Positions 17,040 through 25,989 of a stretch of DNA of 64,000 bases are shown in pieces. The DNA lies in contig JAGBFA010000001.1 in NCBI GenBank assembly GCA_017936685.1, positions 62,001 through 126,000 of the forward strand, written 5' to 3'. This stretch comes from Alistipes sp. GTDB lineage: Bacteria; Bacteroidota; Bacteroidia; Bacteroidales; Rikenellaceae. The notes beneath the pieces are model-generated. The model was not told where the DNA came from. It was given only the letters and a program-made list of their open reading frames with translations, and did no database searches. The translations under genes and the position numbers were made by a program. Every line of letters starts with the position of its first letter. Position 1 is the stretch's first letter.

Positions 17040-20000
17040 CTAATCATCATTATCGGTTCTGCGGTCCCTGCGTCGCTCGAATCCGGCCAAGCGTCCGACG
17101 AAATAGTAGGCGGCAGGGTAGAGGAATATGCCGAGCAGCGTTGCCGCCAACATGCCGCCGACCAGTGCCACACCCATGATATGCCGCGCCGTGGCATACA
17201 CGCCGGAGGCGAATATCAGCGGCATGACACCGAGTATGAATGCAAATGCCGTCATGATGATGGGACGCACACGCATGCGCGCCGCACCGACTGCCGATTC
17301 CCACAGCGACCGACGCTGCTCGGTGAAGAGTTTGTCGGCGTACTCGACCACAAGTATGGCATTCTTGGCGGCCAGCCCGATCAGCATGACCAGCGAAATC
17401 TGCATATATATATTATTGACATACAACGCATCGACCCAATGCGCCAGCAGAATTGCAGCCAATGCTCCGGCAACGGCCAACGGTACGCTCATCATGATGG
17501 CCAAGGGCAACGCCCAACTGTTGTAGAGTGCCGACAGAGCCAGAAAAACGAATAGCAAAGCCAGCAGGTAGACCGCTGCGCCGCCTTTCGAAGCGACGCT
17601 CTCTTGATACGACATGCCGCTCCATGCTATGTCGATATCGTCGGGCAGAGCGGAGGCCGCCACACTCGCAATCTGCTTCATCACCTCGCCCGACGAGGTC
17701 TTGGCTTTGGGTGTTACGGTCACTTCGATGGCATTGTAGAGATTGTATTGCGACAGATACTCCACACCGACCGTATCGCGCAGTTCGACGAACGAGGTGA
17801 GCGGCACGCTCTCGCCCGACGAGGTGGTGATATAGTAGTTTTCCAACGCGCGTTCGTCCTGCCGATAGTCGGGAGCCGCCTGAACGTAAGTTTGATATAC
17901 CCTGCCGAAACGGTTGAAATTGTTTACATAAGTACCGCCGAGATATGTCGTCAGTTCGCTGTACAGCCGGCTCATGTCGACACCTTGCAGCATGGCTTTG
18001 CGTTTGTCGATCACCAAGTGCCGCTGCGGGACACCCGAGTTGAACTGGGTGGTGACGCTCGACACCGAGAAGAGTCCGCGGAGCGTATCCATCAGTTTGT
18101 CGGCTTCGGTTTCGAGATAGGCCCAGCCGCGTCCTTCGAGATCCGGCACCTCGAACGTAACGCCCGAAGCCACGCCCAACCCGGGAATCGACGGCGGAAC
18201 CATGGCATAGCTCTCGGCCCCGGGGACGGCGAAATATAGCATCTCCGACAGCCGGTCGGCTATCTCCGAAGCCGAATCCTTGCGCTGACCATAGGGTTTG
18301 AGCAGAGTGAATATGATTCCGCTATTTGTTGAGCTGATGCCGGCCAACATATTGAATCCCGCAGACAAAGCGGTGGCATCTACCTCCGGCAGCGAGCGAA
18401 TGACGGCATCGACGCGCTCCATCTCGGCAAGGGTCATTTGCAGCGACGAGGCCTCGGGCGTAGTCACGAACACCATAAGATAGCCCTGATCCTCCACCGG
18501 AAGGAATCCCGACGGCAGACGCTTCCAGCACACGACGATCACGCCGAGCAGAACCGCCACGAATATGCCCGTCCGCAGAGAGTGTTTCACCATCGTCGAG
18601 ACAGCCGAGTTATAGCGTTCCATGCGCCGGCCGAGCCAACCGTTGAAACGGGCGAACAGGCCTTTTTGGGGCGACTGCCGCGGTTTGAGCAGCATGGCGC
18701 ACAATGCCGGCGAGAGCGTAAGCGCGTTGACGGCCGAGAAGACGACGGCCACGGCTATCGTGATGGAGAACTGCCGGAATATCAGCGCGGAGATGCCGCC
18801 TGTGAACGATATGGGGATAAACACCGCCAGCAGCACTAACGTCGTGGCCACGATCGGCGACGAGACCTTGCTCATGGCCTCGACGGTAGCCTTTCCGGGC
18901 GACATGCCTTGTTCTATATTGACCTGTACGGCCTCCACCACGACAATGGCATCATCCACAACCAGACCGATGGCAAGCACCAGACCCAGCAGCGAGATGA
19001 TGTTGAGCGAGAAACCCAGCAGCGGGAACATGATGAAGGCTCCGATTAGCGACACGGGTATGGCCACGAGCGGTATGACCGTGGCTCGCCAGTCTTGCAG
19101 GAATACGAATATGATGATAATGACCAAGGCCAGTGCTATGAGCAGCGTCACGAAGATGTCGTCGATGCCGGCTTTGATGCTCGTCGTGGTATCGACAATG
19201 GGCGTTATGCTCAGGCCGTCGAGCAGGCGTTCTTCCAAATGCGCCACCTGCGCCTTGACACTCTTGCCAACTTCGACGGCATTGCTGCCCGGCTGCTGGT
19301 AGATGGCGATCAATGTCGACGGCATCTGCCCGAAGAGCGATTGCATGCCATAGCTCTGGCTGCCTAAAACGACATCGGCCACATCGCCCAGCCGCACCTG
19401 CGCGCCTGTCTGGGTGGTTGCGACGATTATGTCGGCGAACTCGTCGGCAGTGGATAGCTGCGCAGGCATCGTCACCGTATAGGTGTAGACCGTGCCGTCG
19501 GGAGCAGGTTCGGCACCCAGCTTGCCGGCAGGGTAGAGTCGCTCTGCGTGTCGATAGACTCGATCACCTCTTCGAGAGATATGCCGTAGTAGTGCAGCAC
19601 GTCGGGACGTATCCAGATACGCATGGCATATTCGCCGGCACCCATTATCTGCACCTTGCCCACGCCGTCGATCTTCAACAGCTCGTTGCGCAGATTGATA
19701 TAGGCATAGTTGGACAAAAACTCGTCGTCGTAACGGCCGTCGCTCGACAAGGCATATACCATCAGAAAACCGGTGTTGACCTTGCGCGTCTCCACGCCCT
19801 GCTTTTGCACCGATGCAGGCAGCTGCGGCGTGGCCGAGGCTACGTTGTTCTGAGTGAATATGGCGTCCATGTCGGGCGACGAACCCACGTCGAAAGTCAC
19901 CTGCAACGACATCGAACCGTCGTTGGCACTCGTCGACTTCATGTAGAGCATGTCGTCGACACCCATCACGCTCTGCGCCACAGGCGTGGCTACGGCATCG

Positions 20001-20173
20001 TTGACCGCCTGGGCATCGGCACCTTCATAACTTGCCGTCACCTCCACCACGGGAGGCGTTATATCGGGATACTGCTCGATGGAGAGCTGCGTGAGCGATA
20101 TCAGGCCCAGCATCACTATGACAATGGCTATCGATATTGCGAATATCGGCCTCGAAACGAAAAACTTTCCCAT
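17040..20173 (-). pseudogene. RND (HAE1) efflux pump, interrupted by a frameshift
   Basis: An AcrB-like proton-driven inner-membrane pump. It starts at 20173 (MGKFFVSRPIFAISIAIVIV, first membrane helix) and ends at 17040, 3134 bases, one short of 1045 codons. The N-terminal frame reads well to IDTQSDS, then runs out of family and stops at 19472. The neighbouring frame continues as YPAGKLGAEPAPDGTVYTYT and carries the rest, including the conserved central DD of TM4 (GLVVDDAIVVVEAV) and the second porter domain. The break is near 19533-19540 and fits a single lost base. Adaptor and channel genes are intact. It may be a true mutation or a sequence error. Confidence 0.88.
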
Positions 20174-20178
20174 ATCGA

Positions 20179-21294
20179 CTACTCCGTTTTGATCTTCACA
20201 CGCTCGGCATTGCGCAGCTTGCCGCGTCCGCTCACAACCACCTGCTCGCCGGCACGCACACCCTCGGCGATGCCCCACCTGTCGCCATATTTGTCACCCA
20301 GCACGACCTGCCGATACTCGGCCGTGGAGTTGGCATTGACCACCCACACGGAGTTGATGCCCTGCGTCTGATCGACAGCCTGCTGCGGCACGGTCACCAC
20401 CGGACGGCGAGGTCCGATGGAGAGGGTGATGCGGGCAAACTCGCCGGGTTTGAGTTCGGCATCGGGATTGGGGAATCTGACCACCATATCGATCGTTCCG
20501 GCCGATGTGGATATGCTCTGCACGGTATAGTCGTATATACCGGCAATAGGGTAGCGGCGCGAATCGGCAAGGCTGAGGCGTATATCCGACAGCAGATCTT
20601 CGTTGTCGAACGAGGCCTGTCCGGGCTGCCGATATTGCAGATACAGCGATATGGGTATGGTGATCTTGACCGACATGGTATCGACATTGGCGATAGTGGT
20701 CAGCTGCTCGAATGCCGTGCCGGGACCGACGTAGTCGCCCACGCTCGCCTTGTCGGTAGCGATGATGCCCGAAATCGGGGCGCGTATCACCGTGTAGCCC
20801 ACGTTTATACGGTTGTTCTTGACGCTCTGCTCGGCACTGCGGACAGAGGCCTCGGCAGCCGCATATTCTGAACGGTACTGGTCGAGCTGCGCCCGGCTTA
20901 TAGCCTCGATGCGCGCCAGAGGCACGGCGCGTTCGTAGTTGCTTTTGGCCGCCGACAGCTGTGCGCGTGCCGACAGGAGCTGCGCCTCGGCCGAAGCCAG
21001 CGCAGTGGATATCTGCTGCGGATCGATCTCGAAGATCTTTTCTCCGCGGCGCACGGGCATGCCGGCAGAATATGGCGCTGCAATGAGATAGCCGTTGACA
21101 CGAGGCTGTATGGCCACAGTAGTGGCGGAGTAGAGATAGCCGATGAAAGTGTGTGAGTTGTACAGAGTGTCGGCACGAGCCGGTACCACCTCTACTTCCA
21201 ATATCGGCATCGGCTGCGGCTCGGCATGGTGTCTGCATGCCGAACCTGCGACAATGATTGCCGCAAAAAACGAAAAACGCAATATGTGGCGCAT
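20179..21294 (-). CDS. RND efflux periplasmic adaptor (membrane fusion lipoprotein)
   Basis: The AcrA-like adaptor linking the RND pump to the outer membrane channel. The 371-residue protein has a lipoprotein signal with the lipid Cys at 20 (IIVAGSAC). It then shows the biotinyl-lipoyl half (IQPRVNGYLIAAPYSAGMPV, about 62-81), a coiled-coil hairpin (about 90-150, rich in A/Q/R), the second lipoyl half (VIRAPISGIIATDKASVGDYV), a beta-barrel and a membrane-proximal domain. First gene of the operon. The pump starts 5 bases after its stop. Confidence 0.93.
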   Translation of the reverse strand: MRHILRFSFFAAIIVAGSACRHHAEPQPMPILEVEVVPARADTLYNSHTFIGYLYSATTVAIQPRVNGYLIAAPYSAGMPVRRGEKIFEIDPQQISTALASAEAQLLSARAQLSAAKSNYERAVPLARIEAISRAQLDQYRSEYAAAEASVRSAEQSVKNNRINVGYTVIRAPISGIIATDKASVGDYVGPGTAFEQLTTIANVDTMSVKITIPISLYLQYRQPGQASFDNEDLLSDIRLSLADSRRYPIAGIYDYTVQSISTSAGTIDMVVRFPNPDAELKPGEFARITLSIGPRRPVVTVPQQAVDQTQGINSVWVVNANSTAEYRQVVLGDKYGDRWGIAEGVRAGEQVVVSGRGKLRNAERVKIKTE

Positions 21295-21371
21295 ACGGGT
21301 CGAATTTATAATTTAGCCTCACGAGGAGGACAAAAAACATACCCGTTTGCGGGCTGTCGCCCTCATGCGGC

Positions 21372-21393
21372 CATGATTTATCGGTAAATCATG
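21372..21393. promoter_or_regulatory. Perfect inverted repeat between efflux operon and histone-like gene
   Basis: CATGATTTA (21372-21380), loop TCGG, TAAATCATG (21385-21393). It lies 78 bases upstream of the adaptor ATG and 31 bases before the -33 box of the histone-like gene. It could be an operator of the efflux operon or a small hairpin. No regulator gene adjoins it. Confidence 0.35.
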
Positions 21394-21423
21394 TATTTAT
21401 ACTCGATTTTTATATAAAAAACA

Positions 21424-21452
21424 TTTGCAGTAAAAATATTTTTATATCTTTG
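21424..21452 (+). promoter_or_regulatory. Promoter of histone H1-like gene
   Basis: TTTG (21424-21427), 17-base spacer, TATCTTTG (21445-21452), ending 31 bases before the ATG in a strongly A/T-rich leader. Confidence 0.65.
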
Positions 21453-21483
21453 CATACAGATAAACCTATTAACAAATAGAATT

Positions 21484-21660
21484 ATGAAAACATTAGTTGA
21501 GAAGATCAATGCCCAGTATGAGGCATTTGCTGCAAATGCAGCTTTGCAGGTCGAGAAGAACAACAAGGCTGCCGGCACCCGTGCCCGCAAGGCCGCATTG
21601 GAGTTGACCAAGTTGCTCAAAGACTTCCGCAAGGTATCGGTAGAAGAGGCAAAGAAATAA
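21484..21660 (+). CDS. Histone H1-like small protein
   Basis: A 58-residue protein, MKTLVEKINAQYEAFA at the start and FRKVSVEEAKK at the end. It is very rich in Ala and Lys and contains KNNKAAGTRARKAALEL, the core of the Bacteroidota histone H1-like (Hc1-related) family. These proteins are thought to bind DNA non-specifically and act as nucleoid proteins. Almost all of it should be helical. It has its own promoter and a terminator directly behind, so it is a monocistronic gene, as expected for an abundant small DNA-binding protein. Confidence 0.85.
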   Translation: MKTLVEKINAQYEAFAANAALQVEKNNKAAGTRARKAALELTKLLKDFRKVSVEEAKK

Positions 21661-21680
21661 TTTTTCTTCTTCCCACGAAA

Positions 21681-21722
21681 AAGAGCATCGAACCCTTTCG
21701 GGACGATGCTCTTCTTGTTTTC
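21681..21722 (+). terminator. Terminator of histone-like gene
   Basis: Stem AAGAGCATCG (21681-21690) / CGATGCTCTT (21704-21713) with a nested CCC-TTTC-GGG hairpin at the tip, followed by CTTGTTTT. It may also stop the convergent eptA-like transcript. Confidence 0.85.
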
Positions 21723-21733
21723 CGTCGAAAGCG

Positions 21734-23428
21734 TTACAACCGCGTGATGCCCATGCGATAGAACATGCGATAATCGTCGTCGTTGAGACCGATGCTGGCA
21801 TCGAATTTCTCGGCCCGATTATGATCATCGAGATAGTAGCGCGGTGCCTCCCAATCGAAATCGCTGCTCGACAATGCCACCGAGGTATCGACATATCGTC
21901 CCTCGATCGAGGCCATATCGGCCAGTGTGTGGAACAGCGCGTGCGTTGTTGCCGGTGCCCAGACATTGGCTTCGGCCGCTTCGACCTTATCGGCAAACTC
22001 CCGACAATACGATGCCGAGAACCACGCCAGAGCCGCCACATGCAGCTGGTAGTAGGTCACCGTCGGCGAGGCATGCAGGAACCGGCGGCGGCCATCGTCG
22101 AGCAGATCCTCGCCGTGATCGCTGCAATAGAGCACCGCAGCGCACCCTCCGTCGGCATCGACCGCATCGATAAGCGACGCGAGCATATAATCGGTGTACA
22201 ACACGGAGTTGTCGTAGGCATTGCGCAGGTGCTCGCTCCGCCCGCCTGATATGGTCATATCGGTATCGGGGGTGAATTGTGCGAACTCGCGCGGATAACG
22301 CTCGTTATAACTGAAATGCGAACCGTAGCAGTGCAAGATGATAAACAGATCCTCGTCGGGATTGTCGCGCATTATTCTCTTTGCGCGATCGACCAGTGCG
22401 GAATCGTACTCGTGATGGAGATACTCTACGGTGCCGGAATCATTCGCAAGATTGTCGATCATGGCACCCTGCGGAGCCTGGTTGGATATGAAGAAGGTCT
22501 TGAACCCCGCTTCGTTGAACAACAGGGGCACGCCCTTGCGACGATACAGCTCGTCGTGCTGGTCGGTGGCCACCGACGACAGAATCATCGGCACGCTCTT
22601 GTGTGTGGTATTGCTCTGTGTTATTACATTGCGGAAAACAACGATGTCGTCGCGGCTCGAAAGACAGGGATTGGTCTGACGGTCATATCCGTACAACTGC
22701 CAGTCGTATGCCCGCGAAGCCTCACCGATGACGAATATATAGACTTCGCGCCCCTCGGCGGCATGTGCGGTACGGTGGGCTTCATAGCTGAACCCGGCCG
22801 AGGTCTTGTCGAAACTCTTGACGTTTATCAGCTCGCTGAATCCCAGCGCAAGATTATACGAGACGTTCGCAGGAAATATCTTGTCGCGCAACACACGCCC
22901 TCCGTCGACAAGATACGACGGCAGCAGCAGTACGATGCCGACAAGAGTCAGCGCGGCACCGCAGCGTAGTGTCACGCGGCGGAAACGCTCGCCGTAGCGG
23001 TAATGTTTGGCCACGACATAAATGCCCAATGCTATCAACGGCAGATAGATCAAACAGACTATTGCCACCGGGCCGGAGATGTTGCCCAAAAGCTCCTTTG
23101 CCTCGCCGGGATTGGTCGTCAGCACATTGGTAAACATGTCGGCTCCGATAATGGAGTTGCCGAACAGCGACAGCAGCACGATTTGAAATGCCGCGAAAAA
23201 CATGAAGATGATACCCCATAATACCATGACACCGCCGCGCCGCGCCGCCGCAGCCCAGCAGAGATATATACCGGCCGGAAGTATCAAATTGCACAGCGTA
23301 GTCCATAACCCGTAGTTTTCGGTGAATGACAACGTCACATTGGGAATCATCACCGCGATGATGAAATATATCGCCGCCACAGCCGACCAACTCTCTGCCG
23401 ATATGGATCTTATATCAAAACGCTTCAT
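21734..23428 (-). CDS. Lipid A phosphoethanolamine transferase-like (EptA/sulfatase family)
   Basis: A 564-residue inner-membrane enzyme of the phosphoethanolamine transferase family, which adds phosphoethanolamine to lipid A or other glycans at the outer face of the inner membrane and can change sensitivity to cationic peptides. Five N-terminal membrane helices (about 14-185) precede the periplasmic sulfatase-fold domain. VYIFVIGEASRAYDWQLYGY carries the first metal Glu, ITQSNTTHKSVPMILS (about 268-283) the nucleophilic Thr, and YCSDHGEDLLDDG the D-H metal pair. It overlaps the barrel gene upstream by 14 bases. The target lipid or glycan is not known. Confidence 0.85.
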   Translation of the reverse strand: MKRFDIRSISAESWSAVAAIYFIIAVMIPNVTLSFTENYGLWTTLCNLILPAGIYLCWAAAARRGGVMVLWGIIFMFFAAFQIVLLSLFGNSIIGADMFTNVLTTNPGEAKELLGNISGPVAIVCLIYLPLIALGIYVVAKHYRYGERFRRVTLRCGAALTLVGIVLLLPSYLVDGGRVLRDKIFPANVSYNLALGFSELINVKSFDKTSAGFSYEAHRTAHAAEGREVYIFVIGEASRAYDWQLYGYDRQTNPCLSSRDDIVVFRNVITQSNTTHKSVPMILSSVATDQHDELYRRKGVPLLFNEAGFKTFFISNQAPQGAMIDNLANDSGTVEYLHHEYDSALVDRAKRIMRDNPDEDLFIILHCYGSHFSYNERYPREFAQFTPDTDMTISGGRSEHLRNAYDNSVLYTDYMLASLIDAVDADGGCAAVLYCSDHGEDLLDDGRRRFLHASPTVTYYQLHVAALAWFSASYCREFADKVEAAEANVWAPATTHALFHTLADMASIEGRYVDTSVALSSSDFDWEAPRYYLDDHNRAEKFDASIGLNDDDYRMFYRMGITRL

Positions 23429-24620
23429 TTATGCTCAATACAAAACTGTTGGATTTTCGTCCCATGCCCCAGTCCACTCTCAGATTGGAGCGTCGTTTAA
23501 ACTCCCACCGCAGACCTATGCCGTAGTTTGGCAGGGTCTTGCGCCATGAGAACCGGTCGTTGTCGGAGAATACGTTTCCGGCACCGACCCATGCCACACA
23601 ACCCAGACGATTCCAGATGCGTTGTCTAAGCTCCAACTGCGCCGACAACATGTTGTTTCCGTTGAATCGTCCTCTATAATAGCCGCGCATACGCGAATCG
23701 TCTCCCAAGCGGGCGCGCAGCAGCCACGGAGTAGAGTCGCTGTGAAATTCGCCGTAGAGATCGACAGCCATGATGCAATCGCGCCACAACGCCCTGTACC
23801 AGTCGACGGTCGCCGTCACCTGCCACAACGTGGAGGCGACATTGCTCACCGCCTGCGGCCGCACTATATACTCCACCGACATATAGATGCCGCGATAGGC
23901 GTTTATGGTGTAGTCGCGCGAATCGTAACTCAAAGCCGCGCCTATGCCCGCCGAGTTGAATCGGCGTCTTGCGTCGCCCAGATATCCGGCCGCCGCGTCA
24001 TGCACCCCGACAGCCGAAGTATGGATAAAATCGGCATACACACCTATATACGTATGGCGCAGCAATTCGTACCTGTAACGCAGCGACACTCCGTAACGTT
24101 TGGCCGTATAGCGGCTTTTTGGATTGTACATGGCCGCCTCGTAGCCCAAACCCCAGAAATCGGTCGGCTGCGACATCACCTCGGCATCGTAGATCAAACG
24201 ATGCCTGCCTGCCTGAAAGAACGTGTTGCCGATGGCCGCCACGCGATAGAATCCCGTGATCGATGCACTTGCCGACAACGATACGTCGGAAGGCTGAGAC
24301 AAACTATCGTCGCGACGAGTGCGATAGGCGAATAGAGCCACCACACCTAATTTAAGACTCGTCTCCGATGAGTAGGAGGGACCTCCGAATATCGAAAAGC
24401 CGGTCTGCGTCACATCGTCCGCCGGCCGCATTATATAGTCGCCCAGACGGTGGAAGAAGCCTTTGCGCTGTTTCTCGACGGCAAACGGCGTATCGGATTC
24501 GATCGGTGTATATCGATAGGCTATCGTATCGCTGTCCGAGGAGTATGTGTCTGTCTGTGCGGCAGCACGGCTGCACACCGACAACAGTACGGCGCATGAT
24601 ATGATTGCCGACCGAATCAT
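23415..24620 (-). CDS. BamA/TamA-family outer membrane barrel protein
   Basis: A 401-residue protein with a signal peptide (MIRSAIISCAVLLSVCSRAAAQ). It resembles the Omp85 'surface antigen' barrel of Bacteroidota without POTRA domains. Features are GGPSYSSETSLKLGVVALFAY near the first strand, alternating aromatic beta-strands, the conserved RMRGYYRGRFNGNNM (R-G-F/Y-x-x-G-R-F type, lid-loop region), and a C-terminal strand ending in NEAF. Without POTRA domains it is unlikely to be the essential BamA. The partner is unknown. It lies in a ytfJ-like/barrel/eptA-like operon, so an envelope role is reasonable. Confidence 0.75.
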   Translation of the reverse strand: MIRSAIISCAVLLSVCSRAAAQTDTYSSDSDTIAYRYTPIESDTPFAVEKQRKGFFHRLGDYIMRPADDVTQTGFSIFGGPSYSSETSLKLGVVALFAYRTRRDDSLSQPSDVSLSASASITGFYRVAAIGNTFFQAGRHRLIYDAEVMSQPTDFWGLGYEAAMYNPKSRYTAKRYGVSLRYRYELLRHTYIGVYADFIHTSAVGVHDAAAGYLGDARRRFNSAGIGAALSYDSRDYTINAYRGIYMSVEYIVRPQAVSNVASTLWQVTATVDWYRALWRDCIMAVDLYGEFHSDSTPWLLRARLGDDSRMRGYYRGRFNGNNMLSAQLELRQRIWNRLGCVAWVGAGNVFSDNDRFSWRKTLPNYGIGLRWEFKRRSNLRVDWGMGRKSNSFVLSINEAF

Positions 24621-24635
24621 CTGCCGGAGCGGATA

Positions 24636-25160
24636 TTATCTGTATTTATCGATGACCGTGTAGAACTCGTCGATATCGGCCTGCGACAGCTCGCCCTTAT
24701 GGACATATACCAGTTCGCCCTCTTTGGACACGATAATCAGCACGAACGCATCGTTGCAGTCTCCCAATCGCCACGCGCTGCTGAACCAGTGGTCAGGGTC
24801 GCACAGAATAGTAGCACCGTTCTTGGCCGTGCGCTTCTTGGCCATCGAACGAATGGTGCTGTTGGGTACGGGGTACCACGAATCTTTCAGATTGATGATA
24901 CCGAAGCCCTCGATATTCGGGCCTGCGGCACGGTGGTTGGTCTCCAACTCCACGGTAAACTCATGATTCTGTTTGGCTTTATCTGGATCCACATAGAAAA
25001 TAAGCAGATTCTTCTCGCCCCACCAAGGCAATTTGGTCTTCTTGCCGTCGAGATCCTGCAACTCGACATTACGCACCTTGCGCGGCAACTGCTGAGCCTC
25101 GACCGAATTGAGGGCACTGCCGGCCATCAACGCAATCAACAATAACGTTCTGAATTTCAT
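24636..25160 (-). CDS. YtfJ-like secreted thioredoxin-fold protein
   Basis: A 174-residue protein with a signal peptide (about 1-22, ending SVEAQ). It resembles the YtfJ family, periplasmic proteins of thioredoxin-like fold without a CxxC motif. The segment LLIFYVDPDKAKQNHEF corresponds to the strand-helix where redox Cys would sit, and only a single Cys (in CDPDHWFS) and one in GDCND are present. It is first in the operon with the barrel (15 bases on) and eptA-like genes. A minus-strand TATATTTG box lies 30 bases upstream. Function unknown. Confidence 0.72.
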   Translation of the reverse strand: MKFRTLLLIALMAGSALNSVEAQQLPRKVRNVELQDLDGKKTKLPWWGEKNLLIFYVDPDKAKQNHEFTVELETNHRAAGPNIEGFGIINLKDSWYPVPNSTIRSMAKKRTAKNGATILCDPDHWFSSAWRLGDCNDAFVLIIVSKEGELVYVHKGELSQADIDEFYTVIDKYR

Positions 25161-25189
25161 AATGCAATATTATTACAGTTTTACAGCTG

Positions 25190-25197
25190 CAAATATA
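25190..25197 (-). promoter_or_regulatory. -7 box of ytfJ-like operon
   Basis: Minus-strand TATATTTG, 29 bases before the ATG at 25160, in an A/T-rich leader. No clear -33 box. Confidence 0.45.
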
Positions 25198-25340
25198 TGA
25201 AAAATTTTTACTATTTACGAATCTATTGTCTCGGCTAATGTTCTTATTGTCTTTGATTATGCCCTATGGGGATCATCGGACACAGCCTATCCACGTCCTG
25301 TTGCAAAAATCGAGCCGCTGTGCATAACGATAAAATATAT

Positions 25341-25348
25341 TATATTTG
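25341..25348 (+). promoter_or_regulatory. -7 box of LMW phosphatase gene
   Basis: TATATTTG matches TAnnTTTG, 61 bases before the chosen ATG at 25410. This supports that start, because an in-frame ATG at 25266 lies upstream of the box. Confidence 0.5.
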
Positions 25349-25409
25349 CAATCTGTTACACGGCCGACCCGTGCGTTGCGTAGCACAGTCGGCAAACTAT
25401 TCGATCGAT

Positions 25410-25892
25410 ATGAAACAAAGAATACTATTCGTCTGTTTAGGCAACATCTGCCGCTCGCCGGCTGCCGAAGCGGTGCTGAGAGACATGGCGGCGGCGCAGG
25501 GCGTAGAGGTCGACATAGATTCGGCCGGTACATACGGCGGACATGCGGGCGAGCGGTCGGATCCGCGCATGCGCGAGGCGGCCGCCCGACGCGGCATAGC
25601 CATGACTCACCGCGCCCGCCAGGTCAGAGAGGAGGATTTCGACCGCTTCGACCGCATCATCGTCATGGACGACAACAACTACGAACGCGTGTTCAGACTG
25701 GCACCCGACAGAGCGGCCCAGCGCAAGATATACCGGTTCGTGGAGTTCTGCTCACAGCACCCCGAATGGTCGTATGTGCCCGATCCCTACTACGAGGGGC
25801 GCGAAGGATTCGAGTTGGTGCTCGATATGTTGGAGGACGGCTGCAAAGGGTTGCTTGCAGAGCTGGCCGCAAACGGCCACGAGCAGCGGTAG
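25410..25892 (+). CDS. Low molecular weight protein tyrosine phosphatase
   Basis: A 160-residue phosphatase, the normal family length. The P-loop CLGNICRS (C9 to S16, C-x5-R) carries the nucleophile Cys9 and phosphate-binding Arg15, and the general acid is Asp125 in DPYYEG. In bacteria these enzymes dephosphorylate tyrosine kinases of capsule/exopolysaccharide systems or act on arginine phosphate. No kinase or polysaccharide gene is next to it. A longer in-frame start at 25266 adds unrelated residues upstream of the promoter box and is rejected. It is alone, facing the terminator of the beta-barrel receptor gene. Confidence 0.93.
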   Translation: MKQRILFVCLGNICRSPAAEAVLRDMAAAQGVEVDIDSAGTYGGHAGERSDPRMREAAARRGIAMTHRARQVREEDFDRFDRIIVMDDNNYERVFRLAPDRAAQRKIYRFVEFCSQHPEWSYVPDPYYEGREGFELVLDMLEDGCKGLLAELAANGHEQR

Positions 25893-25910
25893 TGCACCGG
25901 CGCATATATG

Positions 25911-25959
25911 AAAAACGCCGCCGCCCGGGAGCCATATCGAATGGCAGCTCGGGCGGCGG
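25911..25959 (-). terminator. Terminator of beta-barrel receptor gene
   Basis: Long GC-rich stem CCGCCGCCCG...GCCAT / ATGGC...CGGGCGGCGG with a small internal bulge. On the minus strand it is followed by CGTTTTTC. It begins 31 bases after the receptor stop. Confidence 0.8.
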
Positions 25960-25989
25960 TCTCAACTAATGCTATGAGTGTTTTGCGTG

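Noticed and set aside
19472..19545. Programmed ribosomal frameshift in the RND pump gene
   Set aside because: No slippery heptamer or downstream structure is seen at the break, and pumps of this family are not known to need frameshifting. Mutation or sequence error is simpler.
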